A stretch of 64,000 bases of DNA from JAKQIM01 sp964633225. GTDB lineage: Bacteria; Chloroflexota; Anaerolineae; Anaerolineales; UBA4823. This document shows positions 43,931 through 52,106 of this stretch, piece by piece. Location of the stretch: the NCBI GenBank assembly GCA_964633225.1, contig CAZWFQ010000004.1, positions 16,381 through 80,380 of the forward strand, in the 5' to 3' direction. The notes beneath the pieces were generated by a model that was not told the DNA's origin, searched no databases, and worked only from the letters and a program-made list of their open reading frames with translations. Position 1 is the stretch's first letter, and the number at the start of each line of letters is the position of its first letter. Position numbers and translations under genes: made by a program.

Positions 43931-46681
43931 TCACGGCAGAAGCTGTACTTCCCGGGCACCCGGCACATCGGCGGGGATGAAGGTATTAAGATCCACCTTC
44001 TCTGTGCCGGCTTGCGATGCCCGTTCAGCCAGAGAGGCCTTCATATCCAAGAGCAGCTCTCCAACCAGGCGTGCGTTGCCAAAGCCGCGCCCATCTTGCA
44101 ACCTTCTCGCCTTAAAATATGCTTCTAATCCTTCTTGCACCCCTTCTTCCCAACGGTAACCTTCGGCCTCTGCCAAACGCGTGAAGATCTGCCACAGTTC
44201 TGCGGAAGTAAAATCTGAAAATTCGATCGAACGATTGAATCGAGAACGCAACCCGGGGTTGCTTTGAATGAAATATTCCATCTCCGTGGGATAACCCGCA
44301 CAGATCACCACCAGCCGTTTCCGGTGATCTTCCATAGCTTTGACCAGGGTATCAATCGCTTCTTGACCATAGTCCTGGTCGCTGCCCCGCACCAATGAAT
44401 AGGCCTCGTCAATGAACAGCACGCCATCCAGGGCCTCTCGGATGCGCTCGCTGGTCTTCAGGGCGGTCTGCCCCAAGTAACCCGCCACCAGGTCGGCCCG
44501 GCCCACCTCCACACAATGTCCTTTTCGCAGCAGGCCCAGGCTCTGGCAGAATCTTCCCACCAGCCTGGCGACGGTCGTTTTTCCGGTGCCGGGGTTTCCG
44601 GTGAAGAGCATGTGCGGCATCCGCAGCGCGCTTACCGTGTTGGAACCATTCAGCACCTGTCGATCTTGCTCCAATTGGATCACCCGCACAATCCGGCGCA
44701 AGGCATCTTTCACCGGCATCAAGCCCACCAGGTCATCCAACTCTTCAAAGAGGCGATCCAAATCTGGCGGCGGGGGCGATAAATACGGTCTATACTCAGC
44801 CGGGAGGTCGGCTTCATCCAGGGGTGCATTCTTATCGAGACGATTGCGCACAATCCGGTCTGCCCGGCGGCGAGCAAGTCCCTCTGCCAGAGAGCGCATC
44901 TCGCCTGCGTTCCCAAAATGCTCATCCCGCCCATCATACAATCCGGCGACCACATCCTTCAGCTTGTTCAACACGGCCCCAGGGCACTGGAGTCTCTTTT
45001 TGGCCAACATACCCAGCAAGACTTGTTCCAATTCCTCCTGGCTGTAATCTGGAAAATCCAGGATGTGATCTCTGGGAAAACGTCGTCTCAAACCGGGGTT
45101 CGAGTCGAGGAATTTCTGCATCTTGCCAGGATACCCCGCCGCAATCACCACCAAACGGCCGCGCTCGTTTTCCATGCGTGCCAATAAGGTCTCGATCGCT
45201 TCTTGCCCATACCCGCCTCGCTCCTCCTCTGCCAGGGCGTAAGCCTCATCGATGAACAACACCCCATCCAACGCCTGTTGGATCAGGGCGTTGGTTTTCA
45301 AGGCAGTTCCCCCCACATGTTCTGCAACCAGGTCTGCCGCCCGGGCTTCCACCAGGTGGCCGCGCCTTAACAGCCCCATCTCATACAGCATCTCACCCAT
45401 CAGCCGGGCAGCGGTGGTTTTGCCAGTTCCCGGGTTGCCGGTAAAAATCATGTGTAGGGATGGGGGGTCCCCCACCCCATCAGGTCCTTGATTTGAATAA
45501 TGTAGCCAGGCAAAGGATCCCAGCTCTCTCAGTTTATCCTTTACGGTTTGCAGGCCGACCAATTCCGCCAGCCTTTGGGCCGCAGGCCTGTCTCCAGCCT
45601 TGCTGGCTGAGATCCAGCCGCGTTCTCGGATGGACTTCCGATCTAAACGTTGGAGGGTCTGCAAACGGCGCAGCCATTGGGCTGCCAAGAGGTCTTCCGC
45701 CGCCAGGTCGCGCAGCAGGCGCGGCAAGTGGGCTTCATCCACCTCCAGCTTGGGCCGGAGCGCATTCACCAGCCGGGCCAGTTCACGCGGCCCTGGGCCG
45801 GGCAGTTGTACCAGGTGATAGAGCTTGCGGCCTTCGTTTTTCTGGCGGGTAATAAATTGGCGCAGTTCCGGCGCCGGGATCGAATCTGCCGCCTGGCACA
45901 GGGCATCATACCCGTCCACCGAGAACAACAAGTAGCAAAGGTTGCTGTTTGCCGCCGGCAGACGCGCCCAATCCCCAATCAAGCCCCCAAGCGTGCGCGG
46001 GTCCTCGTGATAGCGGAATATGGTCTCGGCTTGCTCCAGGATCACAGCCGTACGGGGTCCGTTCGTTTCTTTCATCAAACTATCCAAAAAGCGCACCGCA
46101 TGTGCGTCCCCCATGCCCACACTGGCCATTTCAGGATTTTGTAAAACATCCACTGGTTGGTGAGCGGTGGATGCGGCAACCGGGTTTTGGTAACCGGCCT
46201 GGCTATCAGCCAGGTGGTGAGGAGACTGAGTCTCTGCCAACAACTGCACATTCCCTAATGGCCCCCCCGCCAAGAAGGTCATCACACCCGCCTCGATCTG
46301 TGCGCCAGCCTGTCGCAATCCCCGCCGAGAGGGATTCGAACCCACAGCCTCGGCCTTGACAGGGCTTCGCTTCCCGTTTTGAGAAGCGCTGGTTGGCTGG
46401 AAACTTGCTAACTGGGTGGAGCGATCGTCCAGGTAATGGATCGAACCATGCGGAGAGAAGAAGACAATGCGCTCAAAACCTCGTTGGCTCAGGCAGGCGT
46501 GTAAGAGGCGGTTGATCGGATGTTCTTGTCCTTCAGCATCCAGGTGCGTATCATCAACCCCCTTGCCATATAAGATCACAAAGCGCGTATCCAGGTCAAC
46601 TGGAACCACCATCCCATCCCGTTCAACCGAGCCAGGCAAATCCTGTGCTTTCATTAAACTGTCTACCGATTGAGATACCAT
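43931..46681 (-). CDS. Multi-AAA+ ATPase of the CbxX/CfxQ type with degenerate first module
   Basis: 916 residues from ATG 46681. Two complete CbxX-like AAA+ modules: Walker A GNPGTGKTT at ~415 and ~695, Walker B GVLFIDEAY at ~473 and ~753, sensor/arginine regions NPGLRRRF and NPGLRSRF. N-terminal ~340 residues hold a third AAA-like segment with a Walker-B-like TAVILEQAETIF but no P-loop, preceded by a variable, low-complexity stretch (~90-180). CbxX proteins remodel partner proteins (Rubisco activase being the known case). Upstream genes encode a coiled-coil protein and a radical SAM enzyme, and no Rubisco is in the window. Downstream start ATG 46654 is an alternative; neither has a strong Shine-Dalgarno. 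Confidence 0.85.
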   Translation of the reverse strand: MVSQSVDSLMKAQDLPGSVERDGMVVPVDLDTRFVILYGKGVDDTHLDAEGQEHPINRLLHACLSQRGFERIVFFSPHGSIHYLDDRSTQLASFQPTSASQNGKRSPVKAEAVGSNPSRRGLRQAGAQIEAGVMTFLAGGPLGNVQLLAETQSPHHLADSQAGYQNPVAASTAHQPVDVLQNPEMASVGMGDAHAVRFLDSLMKETNGPRTAVILEQAETIFRYHEDPRTLGGLIGDWARLPAANSNLCYLLFSVDGYDALCQAADSIPAPELRQFITRQKNEGRKLYHLVQLPGPGPRELARLVNALRPKLEVDEAHLPRLLRDLAAEDLLAAQWLRRLQTLQRLDRKSIRERGWISASKAGDRPAAQRLAELVGLQTVKDKLRELGSFAWLHYSNQGPDGVGDPPSLHMIFTGNPGTGKTTAARLMGEMLYEMGLLRRGHLVEARAADLVAEHVGGTALKTNALIQQALDGVLFIDEAYALAEEERGGYGQEAIETLLARMENERGRLVVIAAGYPGKMQKFLDSNPGLRRRFPRDHILDFPDYSQEELEQVLLGMLAKKRLQCPGAVLNKLKDVVAGLYDGRDEHFGNAGEMRSLAEGLARRRADRIVRNRLDKNAPLDEADLPAEYRPYLSPPPPDLDRLFEELDDLVGLMPVKDALRRIVRVIQLEQDRQVLNGSNTVSALRMPHMLFTGNPGTGKTTVARLVGRFCQSLGLLRKGHCVEVGRADLVAGYLGQTALKTSERIREALDGVLFIDEAYSLVRGSDQDYGQEAIDTLVKAMEDHRKRLVVICAGYPTEMEYFIQSNPGLRSRFNRSIEFSDFTSAELWQIFTRLAEAEGYRWEEGVQEGLEAYFKARRLQDGRGFGNARLVGELLLDMKASLAERASQAGTEKVDLNTFIPADVPGAREVQLLP

Positions 46682-46702
46682 CGAAAAACCACACCAAATC
46701 AA

Positions 46703-48112
46703 TTACCGGTCGTTTGGAAGCTGGGCTTCCTGGGTGCGATACGTACCCCTGGTCTCGGCTGCCTGGCGAGGCGACCGGTTTTCCATTCGCTGGGCCGTAT
46801 AAGGCGTCCGCTCATCCACCGCCACCAGGTTGCTGACCAGAAGCCCGGTTTGTTGCAGTGAGCGTTGGATCTCGCGGGCACGCTGCCTCAACTCATGTTG
46901 GGTGCGCGGCTGCCGGTCGCTGGCAATCAGGTGCAAACGGTTTTCAGGGGTTGCTGCCCCCTCCGGGTCCACCTGGACCACAATCTCACTGCCGCTGCGA
47001 TCGATAACCCTGGCAAAGAAGCCGTCCTTTTCACTGCCGCTGTAGCTTGCCTCCGTCAGGGCATACCCCTGCCCGAATAGAGCCCGCACCACAATATCGG
47101 CAATGTTCAACCGTAGCTGAGAAGATAAAGCTGCCATGCGCGCATCGCCCACCAGGTCACTCAGCGCGTGTTGTTTTTCTGGCAAGACCTGTTCGTACAA
47201 CTCGCGCAGATTTTCGACCGAGTAGACTTCCAAACCCCGGTCAATGGAACGCCCGATCTGCCTCAGCTCTTGCAGCATGGCGCGGATGCCTCCTTGCGTC
47301 CAGTAATCCACATCCAGGTTAACCCCCAATTCCTGGTTCGCCAGGTTGATCGCTGGGATGTGGGCGCTGCCCTGTGTCATGCGCAGGAGGACCTTCACCT
47401 GTTCTCGGCAAGCCTGCTGCAAGAAACGGTATTCTGACCAGGCAGTTTCGCAGCTCAGGCGCATCTCAGCCAGTTGCAAGTAAGCGTCTTGGGCCTGCGA
47501 AATTGCGGCCTCATGCAGCCCCTGTTCCTGGTTCTGGTCTGCCTGGAGCAATCGGTTTTCGATCCCGTCCAACCTGCCGGGTTGAAAGTGATCATGGGGG
47601 TAATTAGCCTGGATGAAAGCGACCAGAGCCATTCCAGCATCAATCCAATCACGCGCCAACGATTGCTTGGCGCGCTCTCCATCAGCTTGTTTGCGCATGC
47701 TGTGCGCAAACTGCCGGAACTGCTCTTGAGTTTGGTGATACAGCTCTTGTTCGACCTTTTTATGGGCTTCGAAGAGGTGTTTCGCCAGGTGATCTGTCTG
47801 ATCCCAGAGCGTCCCCGCCAGGTGGTTCATATCATCCTGGATCTGTGCCTGGTAGGCGACGAGTGCCTGCTGGGTGAAGGATTCCAGTTCCACCAGGTTG
47901 CCACTGACCTCGCCCACGGTATCCAGCAGTTGCTGCTGGCGAGATTGAAACGCCTCATAATCCCGGTCTAAAGACTGCCGTGTGGCACGCGTGGCATCTT
48001 CAACCAGCTTCGGATAATCCTCATGCATAAAGCGCGCTCGCATATCCACTTCGTGCAAGCGCCGGTATTCTTCTTCGGTAATGGTAATGGTGGCCTCTTT
48101 ATGACCGCTCAT
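46703..48112 (-). CDS. Long coiled-coil protein of the radical SAM/AAA+ operon, unknown
   Basis: 469 residues; family not recognised. Almost entirely helical: heptad-like runs across ~10-180 (many Gln/Glu/Leu) and ~180-330, then a compact mixed domain (~345-430; ADIVVRALFGQGYALTEASY, FFARVIDRSGSEIVVQVDPEG) that could bind a ligand, and a disordered tail. No signal peptide or membrane helix. It overlaps the radical SAM gene by 4 bases and ends 21 bases before the AAA+ gene, so the three are tightly coupled. It could be the AAA+ substrate or a scaffold (inference). Confidence 0.75.
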   Translation of the reverse strand: MSGHKEATITITEEEYRRLHEVDMRARFMHEDYPKLVEDATRATRQSLDRDYEAFQSRQQQLLDTVGEVSGNLVELESFTQQALVAYQAQIQDDMNHLAGTLWDQTDHLAKHLFEAHKKVEQELYHQTQEQFRQFAHSMRKQADGERAKQSLARDWIDAGMALVAFIQANYPHDHFQPGRLDGIENRLLQADQNQEQGLHEAAISQAQDAYLQLAEMRLSCETAWSEYRFLQQACREQVKVLLRMTQGSAHIPAINLANQELGVNLDVDYWTQGGIRAMLQELRQIGRSIDRGLEVYSVENLRELYEQVLPEKQHALSDLVGDARMAALSSQLRLNIADIVVRALFGQGYALTEASYSGSEKDGFFARVIDRSGSEIVVQVDPEGAATPENRLHLIASDRQPRTQHELRQRAREIQRSLQQTGLLVSNLVAVDERTPYTAQRMENRSPRQAAETRGTYRTQEAQLPNDR

Positions 48113-48774
48113 CGAAGCCCTCCAGCCGCCAGGCTGCTTTGTCGCAACGCGGCAATGTCTTGCATTACCGCTGAAAACACCCCCAGCGGTGGCACCCCCA
48201 CAAACATCAACTCGCCGTCTCGCACCAAGACCTCCACTCGCCTTGGGGCATCCTCCAGGGCAGATCCCACCAGGCGCGCCGAGAGATAATGCACGGTTTG
48301 GTTGGAAGAGCCTCGCAAACCGTGGTTATCATTCAAATCAGCCCGGTAAGGCCCATCAATTAAAACATCGATCATATCTAGCAGCCTGGGAACGCCCGAT
48401 CCATTCGACATCCGTTTGAGTTGAGAAAGTTCGTATCCCGTGAAGACGATCACGTTGATCTCCCGCAGGCGCCTGCCTGCCCGGATCAATTCTGCCAGCG
48501 CCTTCGCTTGCAGCATGGGCTCTCCCCCCGAAATGGTCCAGCCCGTAACCCGGTCATCTGCCAGCAGTTCTTCAGCCAGTTGGTGCGGGCTGACCAACCT
48601 GGCGGGCCGGTTTGGGATCCAGCCGGGGGCAATGCACCCCTGGCAGCGGAATGGGCAGCCCTGCACCCATACCGCTGCCCGCCATCCCGGACCAAGCGCC
48701 TGGGTGGCAGGTAGACTGGCAGCAATATTCAGGTTATCGGATTGAATCCTAGAATTGAACCCTGGCTGGGTCAT
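48109..48774 (-). CDS. Radical SAM protein, single 4Fe-4S cluster (activase-like)
   Basis: 221 residues. CxxxCxxC cluster motif CPFRCQGC (Cys40, Cys44, Cys47) preceded by WVQGC, then GWTISGGEPMLQ as the SAM-binding GGE motif. Size and layout are those of NrdG/PflA-like or Fer4_12 proteins with a compact half-barrel, but no ribonucleotide reductase or pyruvate-formate lyase is near. It is the first gene of the coiled-coil/AAA+/MFS operon and lies behind two promoters bearing the same box. Role: glycyl-radical activation or modification of a partner; unknown. Confidence 0.85.
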   Translation of the reverse strand: MTQPGFNSRIQSDNLNIAASLPATQALGPGWRAAVWVQGCPFRCQGCIAPGWIPNRPARLVSPHQLAEELLADDRVTGWTISGGEPMLQAKALAELIRAGRRLREINVIVFTGYELSQLKRMSNGSGVPRLLDMIDVLIDGPYRADLNDNHGLRGSSNQTVHYLSARLVGSALEDAPRRVEVLVRDGELMFVGVPPLGVFSAVMQDIAALRQSSLAAGGLR

Positions 48775-48879
48775 GATGTAAAAAGACCTCTATGCCTTCC
48801 CGATCGATAGAACAAGTCGATAACGGTTGGTTTGACTGAGTATGAATTATTGACAGGAACAGGATGCTATTCCTAATTC

Positions 48880-48908
48880 ATCATAGCACATTTGTTCTAA
48901 TAAATCAA
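48880..48908 (-). promoter_or_regulatory. Promoter P1 of the radical SAM operon with operator-like box
   Basis: Minus strand: TTGATT (48908-48903), 17-base spacer, extended -10 TGC-TATGAT (48885-48880). A 16-base box TAGCACATTTGTTCTA (plus-strand reading, 48884-48899) fills the spacer and is shared with P2. It resembles the Gram-positive LexA box GAAC-N4-GTTC with one mismatch. Confidence 0.65.
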
Positions 48909-49024
48909 GACCCAGGTCTGGGATATTCCTCCCTCTTTCCCCAACCCCTGGTGGCTGTTTCCCCCACTGATGACACTTCCCCGCCAGGTGCTCAATCGGG
49001 CGTGAAGCGGATGGACGTAGCGTT

Positions 49025-49053
49025 AATATAGCACATATGTTCTATTTAGGCAA
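49025..49053 (-). promoter_or_regulatory. Promoter P2 of the radical SAM operon with the same box
   Basis: Minus strand: TTGCCT (49053-49048), 17-base spacer, extended -10 TGC-TATATT (49030-49025). Box TAGCACATATGTTCTA (49029-49044) differs from the P1 box at one base and is a near-perfect palindrome. It is exactly 145 bases upstream of the P1 box. Confidence 0.6.
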
Positions 49054-49087
49054 GGAGTGATCCCACCCCAGGCTTTCGTGAAAATCC

Positions 49088-49160
49088 TTCACCGCAGAGA
49101 CCGCCAAGCAAGCCAAGATTCTTACTCTGTCTCAGCAGGCTCCGCCATCTCTGCGGCGAA
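49088..49160. repeat. Inverted-repeat element (CACCGCAGAGA type)
   Basis: TTCACCGCAGAGA (49088-49100) and TCTCTGCGGCGAA (49148-49160) are inverted repeats with one mismatch, 47 bases apart. The rest of the 402-base gap holds the two promoters. The element ends 16 bases after the RNHCP gene stop and may act as its transcription stop; it looks like a small dispersed palindromic repeat. Confidence 0.5.
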
Positions 49161-49176
49161 TACCTTTTAAAAATGA

Positions 49177-49704
49177 TCAATTCTCACCATAACCAACCTC
49201 CTGTAAGCACTGATAAACCGCCCAGCGATCTTCTTCTCCCAACACCTTGATTCCCAGGGCGGCAAACCGCTTGTGGTCCGGCTCACTGAGAGCCAGCGCA
49301 TCACGATACACAGCCATCAACCGGCCCGGGTCATCATCAGCCGCCACCCGGTTAAGAGAAACCTTCCCACATGCCTGGCACACCTGAACCAGCATCAGCT
49401 CACCTGCCTGGTGCGGCGCATAACGGTTCCGCCCTGGCTTAAAACTCAAGCCAAGCGGGCGCATGGGGGCGCGGCACACCGATAACCTATCTCCAGCCTG
49501 GTATAGGTCCAGGTGGCGCGACCAAAGGCAGTACGGACAATGGTTACGGTTCTTAACCCCTGACAGCACCGGATCAGCAGAGACGAATCCCTGGCAGTTC
49601 AGGCAGCAGAAGTCTCCGCCTGCCAGCATCTTCGGCCCAGCCAGCCGGAAAAGCTGGCTGGGCCTGCTACGAGAACGGAATTTTTCCGGCAGCGGGCGGG
49701 TCAT
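49177..49704 (-). CDS. RNHCP-domain zinc-finger protein
   Basis: 175 residues. Contains FCCLNCQGFV, KNRNHCPYCLWSRHLD (the RNHCP signature, ~52-67) and VQVCQACGKVSLNRVAADD, giving several cysteine pairs for zinc. C-terminal helical part with ALSEPDHKRFAALGI. Function of the RNHCP family is not established; it occurs with RNA/translation genes. The start overlaps the rsgA stop by four bases, linking it to ribosome biogenesis. Confidence 0.87.
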   Translation of the reverse strand: MTRPLPEKFRSRSRPSQLFRLAGPKMLAGGDFCCLNCQGFVSADPVLSGVKNRNHCPYCLWSRHLDLYQAGDRLSVCRAPMRPLGLSFKPGRNRYAPHQAGELMLVQVCQACGKVSLNRVAADDDPGRLMAVYRDALALSEPDHKRFAALGIKVLGEEDRWAVYQCLQEVGYGEN

Positions 49705-50750
49705 AACTCCTCCCGCAATCCGATGAACGAATGATAACGCCGCACGCTGACCAGCCCCTCGTTGACCGCCTTTCGGATGGCACAGCCCGGCTCCTCCAGG
49801 TGCTGGCAGTCCAGACCAAAACGGCAGCGTCCAACCAGCGGGCGGATCTCAGGGAATAGCATACCCAGGTCATCGGGATGCACATCCCACAAGCCAAACT
49901 CTCGCATGCCCGGCGTATCCACAATCGCGCCGCCAAAGGGCAGATCAAACATCTCGAGGTGCGAGGTGGTGTGACGGCCTTTGCCGGTTGCCTGGCTGAC
50001 CGCGCTGACACGCAGCCCCAGGCCCGGCTCTAAGGCATTCATCAGCGAGGTCTTGCCCACCCCCGACTTGCCCACCAGCACAGAAACCCGCCCTGCCAAA
50101 GCCTGGCGCAAGGCATCCAGGCCCTGCCCCGTAACTGAGCTTAGCAGCAGAGACTGGTAACCAAGCTGATCATACGCTTCCAATGCCTCTGCAATTTCTG
50201 GCTTCAGCAGGCCGTTTTGATCCTGCACCAGGTCGATCTTGGTCAGCACGATCAACACCGGTATGCCCGAGGCCTCTGCTGAAACCAGGTAACGGTCCAG
50301 CAAGTTCCATTTTGGTGCCGGATCAGCCGCCGCCAGCACCGCTAACACCTGGTCGGCATTGGCCACGATGGTCTGCTCGAAAGGATGCGCCCCCGGCATG
50401 GGAGAACGGCGCCTCAGATGCGTCCGGCGCGGCAGCACTTCAACGATCATGCCCCGGTCGTCCCCAGCTTCCACATAGCGCACCTGGTCGCCGATAGCGA
50501 CCGGATCGCTGTGATCGAGCTCTTTGACTGCCTGCACCACCTGCCGCCGAGAATTTGGGTCGGCTGTGGGATAGATCAACAGCTTATGCAATTTATTCGA
50601 GAGCGTGCAGACAAGCACGCGCTCTTGTGCATGGACATGATAATGTCCAATTGTCTTTTTATACACCACTCCGCGGCCAGAGCCATCCTGGTCTGCCTTA
50701 AACAGGTCAAGATGGTTGCAAAGGTCAGTGTGGTCAAACATGCTACTCAC
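49701..50750 (-). CDS. rsgA: Ribosome small-subunit-dependent GTPase A
   Basis: 349 residues from GTG 50750 (GAGAGG upstream; ATG 50741 is an alternative). Circularly permuted GTPase: OB fold (~30-95), G4 LTKIDLV, G1 GKSGVGKTSL, G3 DTPGMREF, then the zinc module CRFGLDCQHLEEPGC. It checks late 30S assembly. The N-terminus is longer than usual. A ~330-base leader with a tiny ORF and two terminators precedes it, suggesting attenuation. Confidence 0.93.
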   Translation of the reverse strand: MSSMFDHTDLCNHLDLFKADQDGSGRGVVYKKTIGHYHVHAQERVLVCTLSNKLHKLLIYPTADPNSRRQVVQAVKELDHSDPVAIGDQVRYVEAGDDRGMIVEVLPRRTHLRRRSPMPGAHPFEQTIVANADQVLAVLAAADPAPKWNLLDRYLVSAEASGIPVLIVLTKIDLVQDQNGLLKPEIAEALEAYDQLGYQSLLLSSVTGQGLDALRQALAGRVSVLVGKSGVGKTSLMNALEPGLGLRVSAVSQATGKGRHTTSHLEMFDLPFGGAIVDTPGMREFGLWDVHPDDLGMLFPEIRPLVGRCRFGLDCQHLEEPGCAIRKAVNEGLVSVRRYHSFIGLREEL

Positions 50751-50820
50751 GGCGAGTATTTCCTCTCTGGCCTGGGGCAAACCGGTGCGTCGTAACGATT
50801 TCGGCTGCTACCCAGGCATC

Positions 50821-50859
50821 AAAACAAAAGCCAGCCTCGGGACATTCCCGTGGCTGGCT
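50821..50859 (-). terminator. Terminator T2 in the rsgA leader
   Basis: Minus strand: AGCCAGCC/GGCTGGCT stem with inner CGGGA/TCCCG pairing, followed by TTTTGTTTT. It lies ~70 bases upstream of the rsgA start, so transcripts must pass it. Confidence 0.6.
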
Positions 50860-50904
50860 ACATATCAAACGATTTTCTGGCGCGCGCCGCAGCGCGCAGC
50901 CTGA

Positions 50905-50944
50905 CAAAAACAAAAAGCCACGGGGCATGGCGCGCACCCGTGAC
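50905..50944 (-). terminator. Terminator T1 in the rsgA leader
   Basis: Minus strand: CACGGG/CCCGTG stem with a 12-base loop and then CTTTTTGTTTTTG. It begins 30 bases after the leader-peptide stop. A further GC-only hairpin (50879-50901) separates T1 from T2. Confidence 0.55.
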
Positions 50945-50973
50945 CGCATATCTTTATCCGTTAGAGGAAAGAA

Positions 50974-51036
50974 CTATGCCGCGATCAACCGGCGCGTCCA
51001 TGCGCAGGAAACAGGGGAAAATTTGACTTGAGCCAT
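50974..51036 (-). CDS. Candidate 20-residue leader peptide of rsgA
   Basis: ATG 51036 has AAAGGAGG 9 bases upstream, the best ribosome-binding site in this region. The product is MAQVKFSPVSCAWTRRLIAA. It is followed by two intrinsic terminators before rsgA, the layout of a translation-sensing attenuator. The peptide is not rich in one amino acid; arrest or ribosome-state sensing is more plausible than amino-acid attenuation. Confidence 0.5.
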   Translation of the reverse strand: MAQVKFSPVSCAWTRRLIAA

Positions 51037-51079
51037 TAAACGCGCCTCCTTTCATGAGAATGAGATTAACAACAGGCAA

Positions 51080-51108
51080 AGTTTATCAGAAGGATTTCAA
51101 TTCGTCAA
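51080..51108 (-). promoter_or_regulatory. Promoter of the rsgA leader
   Basis: Minus strand TTGACG (51108-51103), 17-base spacer, TAAACT (51085-51080). Predicted start ~51073, 37 bases before the leader-peptide ATG. The gap 51109-51208 holds nothing else clear. Confidence 0.6.
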
Positions 51109-51208
51109 GAAAGAAATCTGAACAACCCCGCTCCCAGGCGCCGTGTGGTGTTCAAGCCTTGGGACCGGCGAGGCTTATAAGAAAGCTATTAGATTTGCCT
51201 TCCCTGCC

Positions 51209-51237
51209 TTGACAAGTCTGATTTCTACCAGTATCAT
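51209..51237 (+). promoter_or_regulatory. Promoter of the Ni-SOD operon
   Basis: TTGACA (51209-51214), 17-base spacer, TATCAT (51232-51237). Near-consensus; predicted start ~51244. AAAGGAG lies 6-12 bases before the sodN ATG. No Nur-like palindrome is evident. Confidence 0.75.
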
Positions 51238-51291
51238 TCTTAACAATAACTGGACAAAATCACACCAATTTTCCAAACAAAGGAGCATACC

Positions 51292-51792
51292 ATGATCCAT
51301 AAACTGCTTACTGCCGTTGACCAGACCTTCGGCATCGAGCGCGCCAGCGCCCACTGTGATATCCCCTGCGGCATTTACGATCCTATCATTGCCCAGATCA
51401 GCGCCCTGACCGTCGTGCGCATGCTCGACTTGATGACAGACCTGGAGAACAAGGGTGGCGAAAAAGGCAAAGACTACATTAACAGTATGTCTCGCTACGT
51501 CACCGTCAAAGAAGAACACGCCGAAAAGGCCAAAGCCGAGATCCGCATCATCTGGGGCGACTTCCTCAAAGCCCAGCATCTCGAAAAGCACCCCGAAACC
51601 CATGACCTGGTACACAAGATCATGCAGCTCGGCTCGAAGGTGCGCCAGACCACAGACCGCGAAACCGCCGTGCAGTTTGTCGAGGCCATCAACGAGTTTG
51701 CCCAGATCTTCTGGGAAGCCAAGGGCATTGCCACCAAGCGCGCCAAAGCCCCCTACGCCCCGGCCCTGGAGCTGGTTTACCCGGCCCTATAA
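51292..51792 (+). CDS. sodN: Nickel superoxide dismutase precursor
   Basis: 166 residues, Ni-SOD length. Propeptide of 20 residues, then the nickel hook HCDIPCGIYDP starting at His21, with Cys22 and Cys26 and the Asp23/Pro25 pattern of the HCxxPC motif; the four-helix bundle follows. After cleavage before His21, the His amine and imidazole and both cysteines bind Ni and dismutate superoxide. The stop shares a base with the next ATG. Confidence 0.97.
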   Translation: MIHKLLTAVDQTFGIERASAHCDIPCGIYDPIIAQISALTVVRMLDLMTDLENKGGEKGKDYINSMSRYVTVKEEHAEKAKAEIRIIWGDFLKAQHLEKHPETHDLVHKIMQLGSKVRQTTDRETAVQFVEAINEFAQIFWEAKGIATKRAKAPYAPALELVYPAL

Positions 51793-52100
51793 TGTTCAAG
51801 CTGCTCAAGGTCACTGGCCAAAGCCTGGAACCTGAGTACAATGGAGGGGATTTTGTTCTGGTGAGCAAAATCCCCTTTTTGCTTACCTCCCTGCGCCCTG
51901 GCAACGTGCTGGCCTTCCGCCAGCCGGGCTATGGCACCTTGCTCAAACGCCTGGAGCGGATTGAGCCTGACGGCAGCCTGTACGTCTTGGGCACCCATCC
52001 CGCCAGCGTAGACAGCCGCCACTTTGGTCCCGTTCGCCGGCAAGATGTGGTGGGCAAGGTTGTCCTGCATGTGCGCCGCCCAGCCGCCGCTCATCGTTAA
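51792..52100 (+). CDS. sodX: Ni-SOD maturation protease SodX (S26 signal-peptidase type)
   Basis: 102 residues. Catalytic Ser11 in VTGQSLEP and Lys52 in LLKRLERIE, followed by the beta-strand TLYVLGTHPASVDSR region (SLYVLGTHPASVDSRHFGP). It resembles type I signal peptidases but has no membrane anchor. It is immediately behind sodN, overlapping by one base, as in other Ni-SOD operons; it should remove the 20-residue propeptide. Confidence 0.92.
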   Translation: MFKLLKVTGQSLEPEYNGGDFVLVSKIPFLLTSLRPGNVLAFRQPGYGTLLKRLERIEPDGSLYVLGTHPASVDSRHFGPVRRQDVVGKVVLHVRRPAAAHR

Positions 52101-52106
52101 TATTCC

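Noticed and set aside
46318..46360. tRNA 3'-half-like sequence (GGGTTCGAATCCC) on the minus strand
   Set aside because: It lies inside the AAA+ gene, the T stem is not fully paired (GTGGG against CCCTC), no D or anticodon arm is found, and the encoded residues continue the open frame; probably chance.
50743..50949. 68-residue minus-strand frame across the rsgA leader
   Set aside because: It runs through both terminator hairpins and is low-complexity; no ribosome-binding site. The short ORF at 50974-51036 is better supported.
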